Shown here in pieces: positions 11,570-22,479 of a stretch of DNA of 64,000 nucleotides. Every line of letters begins with the position of its first letter. Positions within the stretch are counted from its first letter, which is position 1. The position numbers were made by a program, and so were the translations under genes. The stretch comes from Macrotrachela quadricornifera (lineage: Eukaryota; Rotifera; Eurotatoria; Philodinida; Philodinidae): the NCBI GenBank assembly GCA_022393335.1, contig JAJEKB010021216.1:112016-176015 (forward strand). The letters run 5' to 3'. The notes beneath the pieces were generated by a model. The model did no database searches. It was not told where the DNA came from and saw nothing but the letters and a program-made list of their open reading frames with translations.

Positions 11570-14500
11570 ATGTCTCACACTTTTTCTACCATATGCATAG
11601 ATAGTACAATGACCTCGCTTTCGTTGGTAGCCGACGATGCATTCCTATTGAATAGTTTCATCATTCTGGGTTGGTTGGCACTTATACTTAGGCCCAGAGA
11701 TCGTCTTACTCACTACATTGTCATAGCATCCGGATTCCTCTTCATTTTGAGCTGTCTAATCATATTCTGTCAATTGGCTATCCAACGAACGATGAACACA
11801 TCACACCCACATTTTTTTAGTCTTAATAATTTAATGAGTCTATATCAAGATGCTTTGTCTACCGTAGCCAGCATGGCTCATTTTCGTATGGCTCAATTGT
11901 GGATCGGCCTCTGGATGGCGATGGACTTTCATAGACGATTCACATGCGCCTATAATCTACAACCGAATATGGACGGCAACATTCCACGCTATAACAATTG
12001 GAATGAAGAGAACGTTGTATTCACAGGTATTCTTATCATTACTTATTTTCTCGCACCAGTCGGCTTAATAATCTACTTTCTGGCTACTCGAACCTACTTC
12101 CATCGATTCACCGCTAGTGAGCCTATTAACATACGAAATCCTCAGGATTTGAAGATAAAGAAGATCAATTCAGCTGTTGACTATGAGTTGTTAAACACAA
12201 GAACTATTCGATTTGGTGATTCTCTTCCTAAAAACTTACGCATAATCTATCGATTCATTAGAGGATTGATTGGCATTACTATTGGTTTTATCGTCTTATG
12301 CTTCTATGCAGGATATGTCATGTACTGCCTCATTTTTCATCGCACAAAGATGAGCGTTGCAGAAGAATATCCTCGATGGCCTCCTGCTTCTGTTCGAACT
12401 CATACAACTGAATCCGTTTGGCGATCGATCATTACACCTATAGAAGATCGTGGTTGGTTATGGAAACTTAAGTCATATTGGCTACAAGTATGCACATTCA
12501 TCCTTTTTGTTCCATGTGGCGAGAATCCACTTAATCTTTTTCGTGCAATTCAACATGATTTCTCGGAGAAACTAGGAAAATCAAACACTGCTGGCTTCTT
12601 TCCTTTTGGAGATGGTATTGGTGTGGCTAGCCACAAGTACGTTAAAGCCTATTTGGAAAGTCGTGATCCAGTTATCGTCAAAGACTTCCAAACGATTGGA
12701 TGGTCTGTATCAAGTTCACTAATTAAATATTGCAATTTCAACAACATCTTCTTGCCGAATCCAACTCATCCTATGCCAGATCGTCTCTTACTTAGTCGCA
12801 AAGTTGTTCATCAATGGTTAGCAGCCTTTCCTCATACATTACCAAATCTGGCGGATTTAAAGTCTAAAGAAAACACAGCGACTTATAGCTATTTATTTCG
12901 TCTTGTTCCAAGACTACCAAACAAGGAGCCAAGCAAAGAAGCTGTATATCATGCTGTTGGTGAGACGCTCTTCTTTTTGGCCACTGGTGGTGCACTAACA
13001 CGTGAAGAGCGTGACGCTTATGTAGATTGTGTCACTAATCCCTCTACGTTCCTACCTGATTGGCTCAATTTCATGGTTGCAGGCAGTTACAAAGAAAATG
13101 TCGGTTATGCCAGCTATGGAAAATTTCAGGCGGCATTCGCTCGTCATGCTCATGGACCTGCACTACAAGCAGCTTTTGAAGCAGCTGAAGGACATATGTC
13201 TAAGGATGAAGTCCTTCGATTAATTGTCTGTTCTTTTTGTTTAGGTGCAGCACCTGCACCCGCGAAAATCACTGCAAACGCCGTTCATAGACTGTGGTCA
13301 GATCAATCAGATGAAATTCAAGTTGGGCAAGATGACAAGAAACATGAAAAAATGGTAGATTTATTCTATGAGAATCCACGAAATTTCATCAAAGAATGTG
13401 CTCGTCTTTATCCAGTTTTACCGATGGTTGGTGTTCTTTCCAATGCAAACATAGATCATGATGTCAAGACTCATACTGGAGTAGATTTACCGGCTAATAC
13501 ACGCATTCACTGTTCTCTCTTTGATGCCAATCAAGATCCAAATGAATTTACAAAACCAAATGAATTTAATCCTAGACGTTCACCCATCGAAATGGGGAAA
13601 ATAATCACATGGAACGCAACTGAGAGTGGGATCGAACAAAAGAACGAAGCATCCCGTCCTCCTCGTTACTGTCCTGGACATGATTTATCTTTACAAGTCA
13701 TGGAATTTGTAACTTCTAGATTTGCACCTCCTGTTCTCACCTCACGCAATCTTAAATCTTTGGATCTGATGCAGGCTAATAGTGATGAGTTGATATTACC
13801 TAATGATATTATTAAGTCTGAGGCAGAAGTCCTGCATTCCATTAATAAAAGTGTACATCCTGATGATGATGACTCTGAGGTTGTTCTGGCTATTCGCGAG
13901 TTATACAGCCGTAAGCATCTGGGTGCCAAGACAGACGCGTATTATGTTTCTAGTCTCGATGGCTATACTCGATTGTTCATGAAAATATCAGCAATGGTAT
14001 CAAGTGGCTGGAACGCAAATCCAGCTCGTGCTATCGATATAGTCGAACCTTCTAACTTACCTACACAAAATCTTCATCTCAGACGAGCTGATGGTGCAAG
14101 ATTCGTAGCGACATGGGACGAAGATGATCAAAGTCTTTGGCATTTTCTTCCTAGATTGGTGAACAAGATTTTGAATTCCAAGCTCTGGCCACTTGAAGAT
14201 CTTGAGTTGCAATTCAATTCTATAGATGATATGATCGCATGGAGGCATAAACATTTTCCTTCGATGCCTGCACCAAACAATCCAAATTGGTGCGGCGATA
14301 GTGATGAACTCATGAGTCGTTTTGCTTTTTATGGTTTGGCCTGCCATCATACTCGAAAACTCGAATCTGGTATAGAAAGTATGGAATTGTACACCGCAAC
14401 TCTGACACATCCAATACTTAAATCAGCTCGGTATGTGAATGATATGACTGCTTTATCATTATTTGCTGTTCGAGCTCCTTTCGATCGCTATGGTGCCGCA

Positions 14501-15799
14501 GCCTACTTCGATCATGAACGCCGTTTGATTGGTATTTATCTTTCTCATCATGATGAACTGATCATGCCTTCAAAAAATTCATATGGTCCTGATAAAGATT
14601 GGACTTATGCCAAATATATGTGGCGATCATCGGCCCTTGCCTTAGTAACCATAAGGGATCACCTACTGATCACGCACTTCATTGAGGCCAATACATTGAC
14701 AACTGTATCCCGACAATATCTTCCTGCAGCTCATCCTTTGCGTATCTTTCTTAAACCATTTACTTATCGTACAGTGACTATTAATCTTTCGGCTGCAACT
14801 TCACTGGTCAATGCGGGCGGCCTTTGTCATAGAATTTGGGCATTCGACCACGGTGAGTTTGTCAAATTCTGTGATTATGTCATTGCTCATTACCGATTTC
14901 GTATCATGCCTGATTGGATTCCTGATAGCATGAAGTTGAAGCAGAATGGACAGTCTCATACTGAATCAAGTAATCAACGATGTAATAATACACATGCAAA
15001 AGAAAATACAGACAGTTGTGCAGTAAAAGAGAAATGTCCAAAGTGTGGATACAGCCTGACAGACTCTACTGAACATCTTAATCAAAATAACGAAGCCAGT
15101 GAAATAAATGGAATACCTAATGAAAATGATTCTGAATGGATAAAACATTACCCTATTGCAGTAGACTTGCCTGCATTTTGGAAAGTCGTGCGTGATTATG
15201 TAAGGCGATTCTTCGACATCGAATATGGGAAAGAGGAGTTGACAGAGAACGAGAAAGAAGGTAAAATAAGTTCAAAACGCGCATTTATGACTAGACGTTG
15301 TGAGCGTCGATTTATCTCTGAATTATGTCAACCATTGGGACTAGATGGTATTCCTAATCGTACTCGTTTAATTGATGTGATCACACAGCTTATTTGTGCA
15401 TGCACTGGAATTCATGAACACGTTGGACATGTCGCCGATTATCTTTTTGATCCTACTTTTATTGGTACTAAACTAAGGCGAGATGTACCATCTTTGTTAC
15501 CATCCGTACAAAACTATAGTCTAATGCTTATTTTGACTGTATTGACTGCTATGAAGATGCCAGGCTTGATGGGAGATTGGAGTCATCTCATTCCACGTGT
15601 TGCTACTGATGATAAAGAAAGTAAATTAGTATCAACCATAACTGAAGATCAAGTCAAATCTCATCTTGACAATTATTATTTATTCAAACAACAATTAACT
15701 GAACTTACGGAGAAGATTGATGAGCGACATCGAATGCCAGACACTTTTCCATTCCAATCCTTCAATCCTAGTTTCATGGAATGTTCAGTATCAGTCTAA
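11570..15799 (+). CDS. Fused ABA4-like / cytochrome P450 / lipoxygenase protein (1409 aa), candidate oxylipin synthase
   Basis: A single intron-free frame of 1409 codons. Residues about 18-178 are an ABA4-like (DUF4281) membrane domain: GWLALILRPRDR, SMAHFRMAQLWIGLW, LAPVGLIIYF. A further membrane segment lies near 228-256. Residues about 320-720 are a P450: ExxR helix ECAR at 609-612 followed by LYPVLP, then DANQDPNEFTKPNEFNPRR, and heme-thiolate Cys701 in RYCPGHDL. The I-helix stretch (about 553-572, LGAAPAPAKI) lacks the acid-alcohol pair of oxygen-using P450s. Residues about 850-1409 are a lipoxygenase: HLLITH at 1031-1036, RQYLPAAHP to 1056, HEHVGH at 1282-1287 and a C-terminal SVSV. A CPKCG cluster sits in an insertion near 1156. 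Likely reaction (inference): fatty-acid hydroperoxide made by one domain and rearranged by the other. G+C is about 40-43% in two hand-counted lines against about 25-30% nearby. With no introns, this suggests horizontal transfer. Confidence 0.9.
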   Translation: MSHTFSTICIDSTMTSLSLVADDAFLLNSFIILGWLALILRPRDRLTHYIVIASGFLFILSCLIIFCQLAIQRTMNTSHPHFFSLNNLMSLYQDALSTVASMAHFRMAQLWIGLWMAMDFHRRFTCAYNLQPNMDGNIPRYNNWNEENVVFTGILIITYFLAPVGLIIYFLATRTYFHRFTASEPINIRNPQDLKIKKINSAVDYELLNTRTIRFGDSLPKNLRIIYRFIRGLIGITIGFIVLCFYAGYVMYCLIFHRTKMSVAEEYPRWPPASVRTHTTESVWRSIITPIEDRGWLWKLKSYWLQVCTFILFVPCGENPLNLFRAIQHDFSEKLGKSNTAGFFPFGDGIGVASHKYVKAYLESRDPVIVKDFQTIGWSVSSSLIKYCNFNNIFLPNPTHPMPDRLLLSRKVVHQWLAAFPHTLPNLADLKSKENTATYSYLFRLVPRLPNKEPSKEAVYHAVGETLFFLATGGALTREERDAYVDCVTNPSTFLPDWLNFMVAGSYKENVGYASYGKFQAAFARHAHGPALQAAFEAAEGHMSKDEVLRLIVCSFCLGAAPAPAKITANAVHRLWSDQSDEIQVGQDDKKHEKMVDLFYENPRNFIKECARLYPVLPMVGVLSNANIDHDVKTHTGVDLPANTRIHCSLFDANQDPNEFTKPNEFNPRRSPIEMGKIITWNATESGIEQKNEASRPPRYCPGHDLSLQVMEFVTSRFAPPVLTSRNLKSLDLMQANSDELILPNDIIKSEAEVLHSINKSVHPDDDDSEVVLAIRELYSRKHLGAKTDAYYVSSLDGYTRLFMKISAMVSSGWNANPARAIDIVEPSNLPTQNLHLRRADGARFVATWDEDDQSLWHFLPRLVNKILNSKLWPLEDLELQFNSIDDMIAWRHKHFPSMPAPNNPNWCGDSDELMSRFAFYGLACHHTRKLESGIESMELYTATLTHPILKSARYVNDMTALSLFAVRAPFDRYGAAAYFDHERRLIGIYLSHHDELIMPSKNSYGPDKDWTYAKYMWRSSALALVTIRDHLLITHFIEANTLTTVSRQYLPAAHPLRIFLKPFTYRTVTINLSAATSLVNAGGLCHRIWAFDHGEFVKFCDYVIAHYRFRIMPDWIPDSMKLKQNGQSHTESSNQRCNNTHAKENTDSCAVKEKCPKCGYSLTDSTEHLNQNNEASEINGIPNENDSEWIKHYPIAVDLPAFWKVVRDYVRRFFDIEYGKEELTENEKEGKISSKRAFMTRRCERRFISELCQPLGLDGIPNRTRLIDVITQLICACTGIHEHVGHVADYLFDPTFIGTKLRRDVPSLLPSVQNYSLMLILTVLTAMKMPGLMGDWSHLIPRVATDDKESKLVSTITEDQVKSHLDNYYLFKQQLTELTEKIDERHRMPDTFPFQSFNPSFMECSVSV

Positions 15800-16744
15800 A
15801 CTTATTATGATTATTATAAACCACAATAACTATTAATGTCGATCTGTTTCGATAATTATTTATCAAACTTTCTGTATTATTATAGACGTTTAGCTAAATT
15901 TTTTCTAGAAACAAGACTATGTCAAGCTGAGCATAAACATTTCTTACTCCTTATTTCATATATTATAATTTCATAATCAAATGAATTGCTTGTAAGTTCA
16001 ATGAATAGACACTTTATAATGATAAGCAGCTTATTCTTTGAACAAATGTTAGAGGTATTCTCAATCGATATTTATTGTGTTTGTTCCTCAATTGGAGTAG
16101 AGATGTGAGAGCACAAATGTTTTTGGTTCCGGTCCTCATTCTGGTACCGTTATCTTATTTTTCACTGGTCTCGGTCATAGCCATGGTGAAGGTAAACCAG
16201 CAACAGCCCGAGTTCTGGTAATTCTACTAACGAGAAAGAGTAAAATGTTGAAAACAAAAATATAGAGCAAAGTTCAAATTATAAGAGTGACGATAAGGGA
16301 ACATTTTAATTTCAAACACTTTTATTTCTAACATTTTAATCTTTTGCCATCTATAATATTTCTCTGCTTCTACCAAAATTAGGAAAACTATCAGTCCTAT
16401 TATTGCTTCTGACTTAAAGAAAAACATTTAACAAATTACTTGTGTCAACTTTATGTTATTTTGCAAATATCCATATTTTAGGATATAGATTGTTCAGTAA
16501 TTTACTAGAGAGAATAAGTTGATTATTTCTTTCTCGTTATATTTACACCACAGATGCATGTCTTGCTACTTAATGGGCAATAAATGTAACAGTAGCCATT
16601 ATTCATTGCTTCACCGTCATCGATTCATTAGTTCAAGCTGTGATTATCGATGAATCTCTTTAAATATGAATCTATATCGATAAATGTCGGTGAATACTAT
16701 ACTGCAAAGCTAACATCGTATCTAAATATAATCATTCATATGCA
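15800..16744. other. intergenic, nothing recognised
   Basis: AT-rich spacer between two convergent genes. No clear poly(A) signal is seen close after the 15799 stop. Confidence 0.35.
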
Positions 16745-16750
16745 TTTATT
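16745..16750 (-). terminator. poly(A) signal of the UNC93-like gene
   Basis: TTTATT on the plus strand (AATAAA on the minus strand) lies 91 bases past the stop of the UNC93-like gene. Confidence 0.45.
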
Positions 16751-16840
16751 TTATGCATGGATAATGTTACAATGCGAATATAGTATTAGGCAGATAGATG
16801 AATTTTTTTTAGTAAGATAGTGTTTAATGGCAAATGATTT

Positions 16841-19157
16841 TCACGACGGTGATACTTGATTGTTTTTAGCATTCTTTTCTTTTCTTTCGCTTGTTCGCCA
16901 TCGATACTCGGCCAATGCATAACCACTGATCCCTACTGAAAGAAATATAAGGAGAATAATAAGAGTAATTCGAGTACGTATACGAGGAATAAGAATATAG
17001 AAAAGAGCAAATCCAGCCGACTCCCATAGGCGATAGTTTGAAAATGCTGCTTCGTTATTATCAGTGAATAAGATACCGTACAAAGCACTAGTTTGTGATT
17101 GCCAAACGGCATCAGCTACTCCCCAAAGGCCGGCTATGATAAAAAGAACAACTATTTGATCGGCTGAAGGGCGCCAAATAAGCATGGTGATTATCATCGC
17201 ATAACTGATCAGTGAAGCAATTGCAAAACATGGCCAACGTCCGACTAGTTTAACGAGTTGACCAAAAACAAAACTACCAATAGAATCACATACTCCAAAG
17301 GCAATCATGATAAGACCGACATATTTAGCATTGATTGCACATGAAACAAAAGCCTAATTATAAAAATGAGCAAACCATTTATCATTTGCAGTAAGAAAAA
17401 TACGGACACTCACTTGGGTAAATTGTGCAAAAAGAAATGTTAACTCAAGACCTGCCCATATAGTCATTGGAATAAGAAGAAGTTGATTAATATGACGCAT
17501 ATGCTTGATGGTTGATATGAGCAATTTCACTGAATTACGAAGCATAATCGAAATTTTATCTACGGATACCAACGAAAGTTTTAAAAAAACATAAAGAAAC
17601 ATATCCTACCACGAGATACTATACGTCGTTGATCAAGCGAAATGACCAAAGTAATTATTGAGCAAACACCTATGCAAACGTAGATTATACAGAGAATATC
17701 AATCTGAAATAAAATTCTTTTTAAATATGTCTAATCGAATATCTAAGTTATACTGTTCTTCGATCAATCTTATTATCAACTTCGGAACTCTGATATTCTT
17801 GTTCACTAAAATCAGCTCCACATTTGTCATATGTTTTGAATCGTAGTAGTGTGTTGTTTTTTGTTCCATTGATAGTAAAATTTGCTTTGTTTTCTGGTGT
17901 AAGTACCAAATATGATATCATATTGCCCCAAATCTGGCCTATATAGTAATATGAAAATGAAACAAAATAATATAATGTGTATATACAAGACAAGAATAAC
18001 AGACATGATTGAAAGAACGTGAAGAAAATACCAAAAAATCGATTGATAACTGCATTCTTATCGAGATTCTTTTCAGAAGCATAAACAGAGCCTGAATCAG
18101 TTAAATAACTACCTTTTGATGCCCATAAAGGAGCAGCAGAAAGGCCAACAAGTGCCGCAGCTATAAATGAAAAAATTAAAGATAAAAGAAAATGAAAGTA
18201 TTTCTTACTTGGATACATCAGATATGCTTTCGGATAATAATTGGCAGCTACGAAAAGAACATAGCTAAAAAAAGAAGAGTGTACATGTACAGCTACTAAA
18301 GACAAAAGATTACTCTTTTCACTCTCTTTTCTGTAAAAATCAATAATCGTAATCGTGCTTTCATTGTTATAAATCATTTGTAAGATGTATACATTAGTCT
18401 TTTTTCTGGTTTCGTGTCGTTTCTATTGCTGTGTAAATTATTTATCAACGTTTACTATTCCATATAATAGAGAATATGTTGTATAACGGACTATGTTTTA
18501 TTCAAAACTAATACTTGAAATAATTCAAAAAACCGATTTTTATAAGAGATAATATGATGTTTTCATTCAATTATAAATGAGAATTCTCATGACGTTATTC
18601 ATTGTGTTTGTCTTGCAGTAAACTTTAACACTTGTTAGCAATCATCTTTCACAAAAAAAGGGATTATTTTTAAAAAAAATGCAAAAGAATAGATGAAATC
18701 ATGAATTTTCATTGCTGGAAATTACGCGAAAAAAATTTTAATCTTTTGTTTCTGCTATGAAAATCTTGAGACATAGAAAGATAGGTAGTTGTTTTACTAT
18801 TTTTACTTACGATATTTGAGAAATCACTAAAGTCCATTTAAGGCCAAAGATGGACATCAATGGATGTGGCAAAAATATAGATGAAATGATAAGAAAAACA
18901 TATATGATCGACGATGAATTGACGCCAATATTAGCCTCTGTATTGAGTGAACTTTGAAGATTTTGTATACCATTAAATGCAGTAAATTGAAGTAGAAATG
19001 CAATGCTGATCGCCAATAAATTTTTGTATGTTCGAAATCTTGATTGTTGTTCTTGTTGTTTTCCTGGTGAAGTTGATTCATCATTAGTAATAATATCATC
19101 ATCGGTGATTGTTCGACCCGTTTGTGTTTCCAACTCAACATTTGAGACTCCTGACAT
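16841..19157 (-). CDS. UNC93-like major-facilitator membrane protein (498 aa, 7 exons)
   Basis: Exons on the minus strand: 19157-18811, 18264-18209, 18160-18005, 17938-17754, 17703-17610, 17559-17414 and 17353-16841. They sum to 1497 bases in phase. Family landmarks appear in order: LSSIFLPHPLMSIFGLKWTL, SYVLFVAANYYPKAYL, ALVGLSAAPLWASKGSYLT, FFTFFQS joined to GQIWGN, LLLIPMTIWAGLELTF, GVCDSIGSFVFGQLVK, and GLWGVADAVWQSQ followed by EAAFSNYRLWESAGF. This is a polytopic membrane protein of the UNC93/UNC93A group, related to regulators of potassium channels or receptor trafficking; its cargo here is unknown. Introns are 546, 48, 66, 50, 50 and 60 bases. The 48- and 66-base ones are in frame and stop-free, so naive translation adds false hydrophobic inserts. 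It appears intact. Confidence 0.9.
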
Positions 19158-20530
19158 ATTGAAATTATAGAAGTGATGTGTAGAGAAAGAATCAATGATA
19201 ATTGTTTAGAATCTGATAAAATTAAACATTTTTCGTTCTATAAGAGAAAAGAAAAGATTTACTTATAATGGCAAATGTGAAGCCGTTCTCTTCGAATACA
19301 TGTGTGTACATGAAATAACCTTTGATAGAACCGATAAGACTTGCCGTTCGATGTGCCATTATGATTGTGAAAAAAGAATGAGTTTGTAAAAATGTCTTTT
19401 GTAGATGAGCTATGTCGCGAGAAGGCTAAGATTGCGAGAGAATAAATATATGCACCTTACATTGTAAAGAAAAAGGCAAAGAATAGTACATCTTTAAAGG
19501 GTATATTAAAGCCCAACATATAGAATAAACTCATTTTTTTGTCGTATGGATGAGTCAACAGGTGTATGATGATGAAATGAAATCGAAATTATTTAAAAAT
19601 GAATCTTGAGTGATCAAATTCTTATCGAGTAGTTGAAAATGTTTTTCAGATGGATCTCCACTTCTTAAATAGCTGAAAGTCTCGTAGAGTCTGAATGATC
19701 AACATGTGACTGTAAAATCGAAAATAATTGTACGATATGAAAAATTTTCAAAAGATTCAAAATTTGAACAGAACGGTATAGCCTTATACATATCGTTAAG
19801 TTTGGACCATTCGTCTTGTTTATATCCATTGCTAACACAGATAATTGTTTTCGAGCAGAAGACGTGAGTGACATAAAAACTCATATCTACACTTCTTTGG
19901 TATTAAATCCAAGATCAAAAAGTTACATAAAAAAAGACCAAAAATTTATAATATATTATGGTTGTCGAATCTCAAAATTTATCAGATACATTAATCAATT
20001 CAAACTTCTTTCATCAACCAAATACAGCTCACCTTTTGATCATGTATTTTGTAAATCCAAAGCTGAATAAGCGGAACATACTAGGTTATATTGACCTTGA
20101 GCTATAACATCATGTATATCTTTTATTTTATCAGCATTTTCAGATAATTGACCGTCCTCTTTCATACATTCTCTATGTACGAAATAATATGATTCAATAC
20201 AAGTAAAAGCAATAACAAATTTGGCATGATCGGTTACATGAGTCACCTTTTGTCAATTTTTGTTTTGCTTGTACTTTGGAATTTTTTTATTGGAATCAAT
20301 TCATAAACACCTTCGATGATCGTTTGATATTATCCTCCATTACCAACAATTCATCCAAACGCATAGTCTCGATTAATTTTAACGATTTCTACATCTGAGA
20401 GGTGTAGGTACAACCTAACTCACGAGAAAAATTATCATTGCTATATATTACGGGAGGCAAATAATCGATTACAGAACACCAGAAAAGTTTACTAATTTGA
20501 GTAAATTGTGTAGCTTGTGAGACAGAAGAT
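19158..20530 (-). other. upstream region with protein-like fragments, unidentified
   Basis: On the minus strand, fragments look coding in composition but no complete gene model works. They are MSLFYMLGFNIPFKDVLFF near 19520, TASLIGSIKGYFMYTHVFEE near 19320, and a 68-codon frame at 20246-20040 with IHDVIAQGQYNLVCSAYSA. Frames shift between fragments. They may be a decayed gene; I do not recognise the family. Confidence 0.3.
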
Positions 20531-20879
20531 TCTATATCATACGACGACTATAGTTGTGGTGACAGGTAATAAAAAAAAACAAATTGCATGCGATGAGCAG
20601 CTTCTTTCTAAGTCGATACTCGGGAATATAACTCGAGTCAAATCGCGACTATTTTGACTCATTTTGATCTCTGTTTCAAAGTTTATTCTTACTTGTAGTA
20701 ATATATATGAAAGCGAAAAAATGATTCTCAAATTAATACTTAATCTTTTTTCTATAGAATTCTATCTCCTTTCGCTTTTCTTTTATCTAAAGAGTAGACT
20801 AGGGTAAATGGACCTCTCAGTGTTTTGCATGCTTTTCATCTATAAGTTGGCATACAAAAAAATTTTTCTAGAAAACATA

Positions 20880-21660
20880 AATGTCTTTATTATCTTAAAT
20901 GATCTCCATTATTTTGGGAGATATGGTACCAATGATTGGCCTATGCAGCACAACTTTCAAAAACAAAATTTTTTCGAACTCTTTTACTGCACGTTTTGGT
21001 TATTGAATCAGTGTTACTTTGCATGTCATTCTATTCCAGTCAATGACCTTTATAAATTCATGCGAAATACAATAATCCAATGGATTAAGATCAGTACTGT
21101 TAGGTGGTCAGTGATCTGTGTCGATAAATGCTGGAAATTATTTCAACTTCCATTGTTGAGTTAACTGTTGAACATAAGATCTAGCGCCATCTTATTGGTT
21201 TTCACATTAAAGTGCTACTGGAAACCCCTCTTTAATGTATCGGTCATGATTGGCTATACTCTGATCAAATATTGTCAACAGAGATATACTTTTTGAATGA
21301 ACATCAAGCCAAATTATGACTCTCTAAGGAAATGTTGTTTTTCTGATGAATATCACTTTTCTGATTCGCTTCATCATGATTTACAGCTCAAACATGATCG
21401 TTTTGAGCATTGTAAGGTCTATCCATGTCGAGCATTCTTTGATCAGAGAACAGAGCTTTTAATGTTTTCTGCTCTGGGGATTTCGTTCGTATACATTATA
21501 GAGACGTGATTATGAAGGCTAATCTGATACAAATTGAAGGCAATTTGCATAACCTCTGCTAGTCTTCTAACCATCAAATCTAAACAAATTATAAGGATGA
21601 GGCTATAATAAAAAGTATTATAAAACAGATTGAGGATAAATCTGTAATTTTTCATCCTTT
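20880..21660 (-). pseudogene. Tc1/mariner-superfamily transposase relic
   Basis: One minus-strand frame from about 21260 to 20945 reads NHDRYIKEGFPVAL, DGARSYVQQLTQQW, FPAFIDTDH, a stop, PPNSTDLNPLDY, then VIDWNRM and KRAVKEFEKI. It carries six stops, at positions where the family has Trp, Gln and other residues. This is the catalytic core with the conserved DGA(R/P) and NxxDLNPLDY blocks. More N-terminal pieces (IHQKNNIS and others) are found to about 21660 in other frames. It is dead. Confidence 0.75.
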
Positions 21661-22479
21661 TTCAACCAGCTGGTCAAAAAAAGTCACAAAGATTCAGTTT
21701 AAAAAGCTATTTTGAAACAGAACATTATTATTAAAACTTCAATAATTATACAATATCTCGGTGTTTCGACTGAAAAAATTCACGACATTTTTTAATTAGT
21801 CATGAGAAAATTATTTTATGTGACATTGCAGTTTAACCAGATATTCAATACATCCATGTCCTTACATCCTTACGCTCTTAAAAGAAAAGTTTATTCAGTT
21901 TCACAAAAAGAAGTAATAATCATCATCGTCTATCTTTGTTATTAAATAAACTATATAACATGATTTTGAAATTATGGAGAAAAATAAATAATTTTTCTTA
22001 TTTCTATCATAAAAATATCTTTTCTTACAAGATCAAAAACTTCCATACCGATCTCAACTAGATTCTTAACTCGTCTATTACATATATGATGGCAAAGCAG
22101 TATTTCTCTTTAACCACAAACAAGCAAGTTATCGACTACTTCATAACATTGTAGAACATCAAAAAGAGTAACTATGTCCAACGTAGCTAATGTGGTACGA
22201 ATGTTTGATGAGTTAGTGAAGGAAAAGGATTCGGATTATAAAGAAGATAAACCATCTTCTCAGAATCATGCACCGCTGATCAACTCATTTTGATATTGCG
22301 TTTACTCACAACTTCATCCAAAATGATTGGTGTTGACATTTCGTTGAATACTGACGATTATTATGATGTTGATGATTCTTATACAATTGAATCAGATGAC
22401 ACCTGTATAATTGGTAATCCGTCTTACTCATATCAGGCTAAGTGTAAAAGAAACCAGACGACAGAAATTAGAACGACTT
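21661..22479. other. intergenic, possible 5' flank of the next transposase relic
   Basis: An acidic frame at 22290-22481 ends directly before the transposase relic and could be its decayed N-terminus. No domain is recognisable. Confidence 0.3.

Noticed and set aside
13666..14410. Minus-strand frames of 60-117 codons within the 11570 gene
   Set aside because: They are antisense shadows of the long plus-strand frame and show no family motif.
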